Shown piece after piece: positions 60,805-64,000 of a DNA stretch of 64,000 nucleotides (its first letter is position 1; every line of letters starts with the position of its first letter). A program made the position numbers and the translations under genes. The notes beneath the pieces are model-generated. The model did not search any database. It was not told the DNA's origin and was given only the letters and a program-made list of their open reading frames with translations. The stretch is from CAIZGX01 sp964511555 (GTDB taxonomy: Bacteria; Bacteroidota; Bacteroidia; Flavobacteriales_D; Sanyastnellaceae). Where the stretch lies: positions 1 to 64,000 of the forward strand of contig CAZEFR010000002.1 in the NCBI GenBank assembly GCA_964511555.1. Reading direction: 5' to 3'.

Positions 60805-61605
60805 TTAATCGTTTACGAGTGAAAATTGGATAGGAATAGTTTGTTTTACTGCTACGGATGTATTTCCGCTACGACCGGGGATCCATTTCGGCATTTTTAG
60901 TATGGCTTTCATGGCTATTTTATTCAACTCATCGCCGCTCTCAATACCACGTTCTACCGACACTCGAGAGATGCTTCCGTCTTCTTCAATTACGAATGAA
61001 ACGTAGACTGTGCCTTCGATTCCGAGGTTCTTCATTCGCTCGGGATAATAAATATTATCTTGAAGGAAGGCGTACAATTCAGAGACTCCGCCAGGAAATT
61101 CGGGCATGAACTGTGCGAATGTTTTGAAATTGTTATTTTTTTTCTTTTTCACAGTTGTTGTGTCTACCGAGAAGTTTGGTTCTTCAGGGAAACCAAAGAA
61201 TTCTTCGTCATCTCCTCCAAGGCCAATTCCCCCGAATCGTGAGAATACATTGGTCTTTTTGGTTGTGTGATCTACAACGTTAACCGTGCGGTTTTCTGCA
61301 CCTCCCCCTTGTGTTTTCTGCACGAGCGAGTGTTTCTTCGGTTCTTTTTTTGGTTGAATTTTAATTTCTTCCAACCGCACGGTCGCAAGTTGAGTCATTT
61401 GAATCTCCGGTGCCTTTTTCTCAATGGCCTTGTTCGTCAAGGTTAGCGCAAAGAGAAAGCCAGAGACGAGGCAAATGCCCATGGCTGTAGAGAGTAATGT
61501 TCGGCGTCCGTAATTTTTACGAAGCTTGTACGCGCCATACATTTTGTTTCGTGTTTCAAACACTACTTCATCGAGTGTGCTGAAAGGGGTGCGAGTCGTT
61601 TTCAT
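60805..61605 (-). CDS. tonB: TonB energy transducer
   Basis: 266 aa from the ATG at 61605, where the conserved Bacteroidota start region STLDEVVFETRNKMYGAYKLR begins after a few residues. The frame is open 26 codons further, but that would leave only 17 bp to the divergent esterase gene. One membrane helix (about 38-58), a Lys/Glu/Pro-rich linker, and the TonB C-terminal domain (about 175-266: FMPEFPGGVSELYAFLQDNI, YPERMKNLGIEGTVYVSFV, WIPGRSGNTSVAVKQTIPI). It passes proton-motive energy to outer-membrane receptors such as the one at 34915. exbB/exbD are not in the window. Confidence 0.92.
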   Translation of the reverse strand: MKTTRTPFSTLDEVVFETRNKMYGAYKLRKNYGRRTLLSTAMGICLVSGFLFALTLTNKAIEKKAPEIQMTQLATVRLEEIKIQPKKEPKKHSLVQKTQGGGAENRTVNVVDHTTKKTNVFSRFGGIGLGGDDEEFFGFPEEPNFSVDTTTVKKKKNNNFKTFAQFMPEFPGGVSELYAFLQDNIYYPERMKNLGIEGTVYVSFVIEEDGSISRVSVERGIESGDELNKIAMKAILKMPKWIPGRSGNTSVAVKQTIPIQFSLVND

Positions 61606-61661
61606 AACTGTTGTTTTCTTTTTCAAACGAGTTATTGATCCGTCATGGTCTTTTGAAGAGC

Positions 61662-61669
61662 TATCTTTG
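61662..61669 (+). promoter_or_regulatory. -7 promoter element of the esterase gene
   Basis: TATCTTTG fits TAnnTTTG exactly and lies 31 bp before the ATG at 61701. No good -33 box at the usual distance. Confidence 0.4.
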
Positions 61670-61700
61670 ACATTCATTTCCATCTATAAATTTCCTTTCT

Positions 61701-62447
61701 ATGAGAGTCAAATTCTTGCTTATTTGCCTACTTGTTTTTGCTGAATCCCAAGCGCAGCAGGCGAAATACCTTGTTTCAAATGGAAAAAAATTACCCTTGC
61801 AAGAGTTCGTGGTGAATGGAGATTACGAGGCTAGGCTTCCGTTTATCTTGTTTCTTCACGGTGCCGGAGAGCGGGGAAGTGATAATCTAGCGCAGACCAA
61901 AGTGGGTTTACCTGTGCTTATGCAAACCCTGAAGGCCGCGGGTTTGGAACATTACGTCTTGTGGGCACCGCAATGTCCGAGCGATCAACGTTGGACAGAC
62001 GTCGATTGGAAAGCCATTGAACACACCATGAAGAAGAATCCCACTTGGCCCATGCAAGTCTTGATGAATGGAATTGATTCGCTTGTGTTGAACACCACGA
62101 TGATTGATACCACGCGCATGTACATTGTTGGATTAAGCATGGGCGGCTACGGAACTTGGGAATACATTGCTAGACAGCCGTATCGTTTTGCCGGTGCTAT
62201 GCCGGTTTGCGGCGGAGGAGATATTGCGCAAACAAAAAACAACACGCAAACCGGCGTGTGGGCCTTTCATGGAAAGGCCGATAATGTTGTTCCCTATGAG
62301 AACTCAGTTCGTATGGTGAATGCAACAAAAAAGGTGAACACGAATGTTCACCTCATTTCTTATCCAGATGTCAAACACGACAGTTGGAACAAAGCTTTCG
62401 CGGAAAAGAAAATCGTTCGCGATTTCATTTCAACACGAAAGAAATAA
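61701..62447 (+). CDS. Secreted alpha/beta-hydrolase esterase (prolyl-oligopeptidase/phospholipase-carboxylesterase type)
   Basis: 248 aa. Signal peptide 1-18 (ESQAQ). Landmarks: FILFLHGAGERGSDN (oxyanion strand), nucleophile elbow GLSMGGYGTWEYIARQPYRF with the catalytic Ser, FHGKADNVVPYENS with the catalytic Asp, and DVKHDSWNKAF with the catalytic His. Similar enzymes act as feruloyl or acetyl esterases on plant or algal polymers, or as peptidases; the substrate cannot be told. It is divergent from tonB and convergent with valS (6 bp between stops). Confidence 0.87.
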   Translation: MRVKFLLICLLVFAESQAQQAKYLVSNGKKLPLQEFVVNGDYEARLPFILFLHGAGERGSDNLAQTKVGLPVLMQTLKAAGLEHYVLWAPQCPSDQRWTDVDWKAIEHTMKKNPTWPMQVLMNGIDSLVLNTTMIDTTRMYIVGLSMGGYGTWEYIARQPYRFAGAMPVCGGGDIAQTKNNTQTGVWAFHGKADNVVPYENSVRMVNATKKVNTNVHLISYPDVKHDSWNKAFAEKKIVRDFISTRKK

Positions 62448-62453
62448 ATTCAA

Positions 62454-64000
62454 TTATCCAAGCTGTTCTTTAATTGCCGCGATCTTACTTAACGCGTCAG
62501 ATTGTTTTTTACGCTCGCCTTCCAAAACAGCAGCAGGTGCGTTCTGAACGAAGCGTTCATTCGAAAGCTTCGCCTCAACTGACTTCAAAAATCCTTCGAG
62601 GTAAGCCAACTCTTCCTTCATCTTCGCTTGCTCTGCTTCAACGTCTACAGATGCGGTATATGGAATGAAATATTCAACCCCATTCACCATGAAGCTAAAG
62701 GATGGGCTCATCTTTTCAGATACTTCATTCAATTCAGAAATATTACATAAATGTTTGAACGCTGCATCAAACGAAGAATTTCTGTTGGCTGTTTTCATGA
62801 ATGAAACAACCAATGCTTCTTTGTTCGGAAGGTTTTGCTTTTTGCGAACGTTACGAACTTCAGTCACCAATTGCTCGAACTCTTCAAATTCTTTTTGAAT
62901 GTTCGGCTCGAAGGTTTTTGCTGCAGGCCAATTTGAAATACAAATCATTTCCGATTCGCTCTTCCAAGCGTCCATGTGCTGCCACATTTCTTCCGTTAGG
63001 AAAGGCATAAACGGATGTAACACTTTCAATAAATTTTGGAAAATATCTAGCGTATCGTTGTAGGTTTTCGAATCGATTCCTTTTCCGTAAGATGGCTTCG
63101 CCATTTCCAAATACCACGCACAGAAGTCGTCCCAAATTAATTTGTACGTCTGCATCAATACCTCGCTAATGCGGAACTTGTCGTAACCGTCTTCCATTTC
63201 AGCAAGCACTTGCTCGAAGCGATTGTTCATCCACTTCACAGCAATGGCTGAAGATTCAGGTTGCTCCAACGAAGCATCGATCTTCTCTTCCCAACTCTTC
63301 ACCAAACGGAAGGCGTTCCAAATTTTATTAGCGAAATTTCTTCCTTGCTCACACAATGACTCGTCGAATGGAAGGTCGTTTCCAGCGGGAGAAGAAAGCA
63401 ACATTCCAACACGAACACCGTCTGCTCCGAACTGTTGCATGAGTTCAATCGGATCAGGTGAGTTACCCAACGACTTACTCATTTTTCTTCCTTGCTTGTC
63501 GCGAACGATGCCGGTGTAATAAACGTTTTTGAACGGGAAATTTCCAACGTATTCATATCCTGCCACTATCATGCGTGCAACCCAGAAGAACATAATCTCT
63601 GGAGCCGTCACTAAATCGGCAGTAGGGTAGTAGTAGTCCAATTCTTCTTTCGAATAGAATCCGTCGAACACACTTATTGGCCACAACCACGAGCTGAACC
63701 AAGTGTCTAACACATCGTCGTCTTGCTTCAAATCTGCAGCACTCCATGAAGCGCCTTTGGCTTGAAACTGCGCAACAGCGTCTTCGATATTTTTCGCAAC
63801 TTCAAAACTTCCATCAGGTGCATAGAATGCAGGAATGCGATGTCCCCACCACAATTGACGAGAGATACACCAGTCTTTGATGTTCTCCATCCAGTTGCGA
63901 TACGAGTTCTTGAATTTCGGAGGGAAGAAGCGAATGGTGTCGTTCATTACGTTTTCCAAAGCAGGCTTGCTCAGGTCTTTCATGTCTACAAACCACTGCA
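62454..64000 (-). CDS. valS: Valyl-tRNA synthetase, C-terminal part (N-terminus beyond the window)
   Basis: 515 codons are visible, continuing upstream through QWFVDMKDL at the window edge. The class I core is seen from ISRQLWWGHRIPAFYA (family-typical), through TAPEIMFFWVARMI to the signature KMSKSLGNSPDPIELMQQFG (KMSKS, ATP binding). The anticodon-binding helical domain (about 290-430) and the C-terminal coiled-coil arm of ValS (about 450-515: EELAYLEGFLKSVEAKL, ERKKQSDALSKIAAIKEQLG) follow. It charges tRNA-Val. The 6-bp gap to the convergent esterase leaves no room for a separate terminator. Confidence 0.97.
   Translation of the reverse strand, partial: QWFVDMKDLSKPALENVMNDTIRFFPPKFKNSYRNWMENIKDWCISRQLWWGHRIPAFYAPDGSFEVAKNIEDAVAQFQAKGASWSAADLKQDDDVLDTWFSSWLWPISVFDGFYSKEELDYYYPTADLVTAPEIMFFWVARMIVAGYEYVGNFPFKNVYYTGIVRDKQGRKMSKSLGNSPDPIELMQQFGADGVRVGMLLSSPAGNDLPFDESLCEQGRNFANKIWNAFRLVKSWEEKIDASLEQPESSAIAVKWMNNRFEQVLAEMEDGYDKFRISEVLMQTYKLIWDDFCAWYLEMAKPSYGKGIDSKTYNDTLDIFQNLLKVLHPFMPFLTEEMWQHMDAWKSESEMICISNWPAAKTFEPNIQKEFEEFEQLVTEVRNVRKKQNLPNKEALVVSFMKTANRNSSFDAAFKHLCNISELNEVSEKMSPSFSFMVNGVEYFIPYTASVDVEAEQAKMKEELAYLEGFLKSVEAKLSNERFVQNAPAAVLEGERKKQSDALSKIAAIKEQLG

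Overview
ORGANISM. The window is a chromosomal scaffold from a Bacteroidota bacterium, most likely a Flavobacteriales or Cryomorphaceae-type marine or freshwater lineage. Support: at least eight proteins end in a type IX secretion (T9SS) type A sorting domain (YPNP-like motif, then a short beta-sandwich ending in K or R); there is a TonB receptor with an N-terminal carboxypeptidase-regulatory-like domain; lipoproteins are numerous; intergenic regions contain TAnnTTTG-type -7 promoter elements; GC looks moderate to low by eye. A run of exactly 100 N (6308-6407) marks a scaffold gap, so this is probably a draft or metagenome assembly. LAYOUT. (1) 1-16573 is a polysaccharide locus, probably for a beta-glucan such as laminarin. 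A minus-strand pair encodes a T9SS GH16 enzyme and a 1103-aa protein made of Cys-rich CBM-like repeats. Next come a Nudix/winged-helix regulator, a second small protein with the same repeats, the gap, and a tightly packed plus-strand operon: truncated clan-A glycosidase, two outer-membrane barrels, two carbohydrate-binding lipoproteins, a GH3 and a GH16-like lipoprotein. No SusC/SusD pair is visible. (2) 16592-23042 has gmhA, a PhnA remnant, comM/yifB, and an AT-richer accessory stretch that begins at the 3' end of comM. That stretch holds a broken DUF1016 nuclease gene between direct repeats of the comM end, a DUF4359-like membrane protein, a small lipoprotein and a divergent HTH-type regulator with an operator-like repeat. 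(3) 23073-32842 has a BNR/PKD surface protein, an MbnH/MbnP-like pair, tRNA-Arg(CCU) and a 1421-aa multidomain surface protein with MopE-like repeats. (4) 32962-47850 is the most unusual part: a long plus-strand run with four paralogues of an unnamed secreted domain (N-terminal VEKYY signature) around a TonB receptor without SusD, a FISUMP lipoprotein, a small barrel, a beta-helix-like surface protein ending in a dockerin-like motif, and proteins with cohesin-like and PKD modules. (5) 47916-64000 is mostly housekeeping: ppk1-ppx, a thioesterase remnant, a giant outer-membrane barrel, lysS-rsmI-hypothetical, a TonB/small membrane protein/PstS-like/TPR operon, a secreted esterase and the 3' part of valS. 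HOW THE GENES FIT TOGETHER. In region 1, secreted GH16 enzymes and CBM-like proteins would cut and hold glucan at the surface, lipoproteins and barrels would bind and pass oligosaccharides, and the lipoprotein GH3 would release glucose. Two near-identical promoters tie the repeat proteins together, with the Nudix regulator between them as the natural candidate controller. Region 4 looks like a TonB-dependent uptake or surface-assembly system of unknown substrate, and is the best candidate here for an undescribed system.
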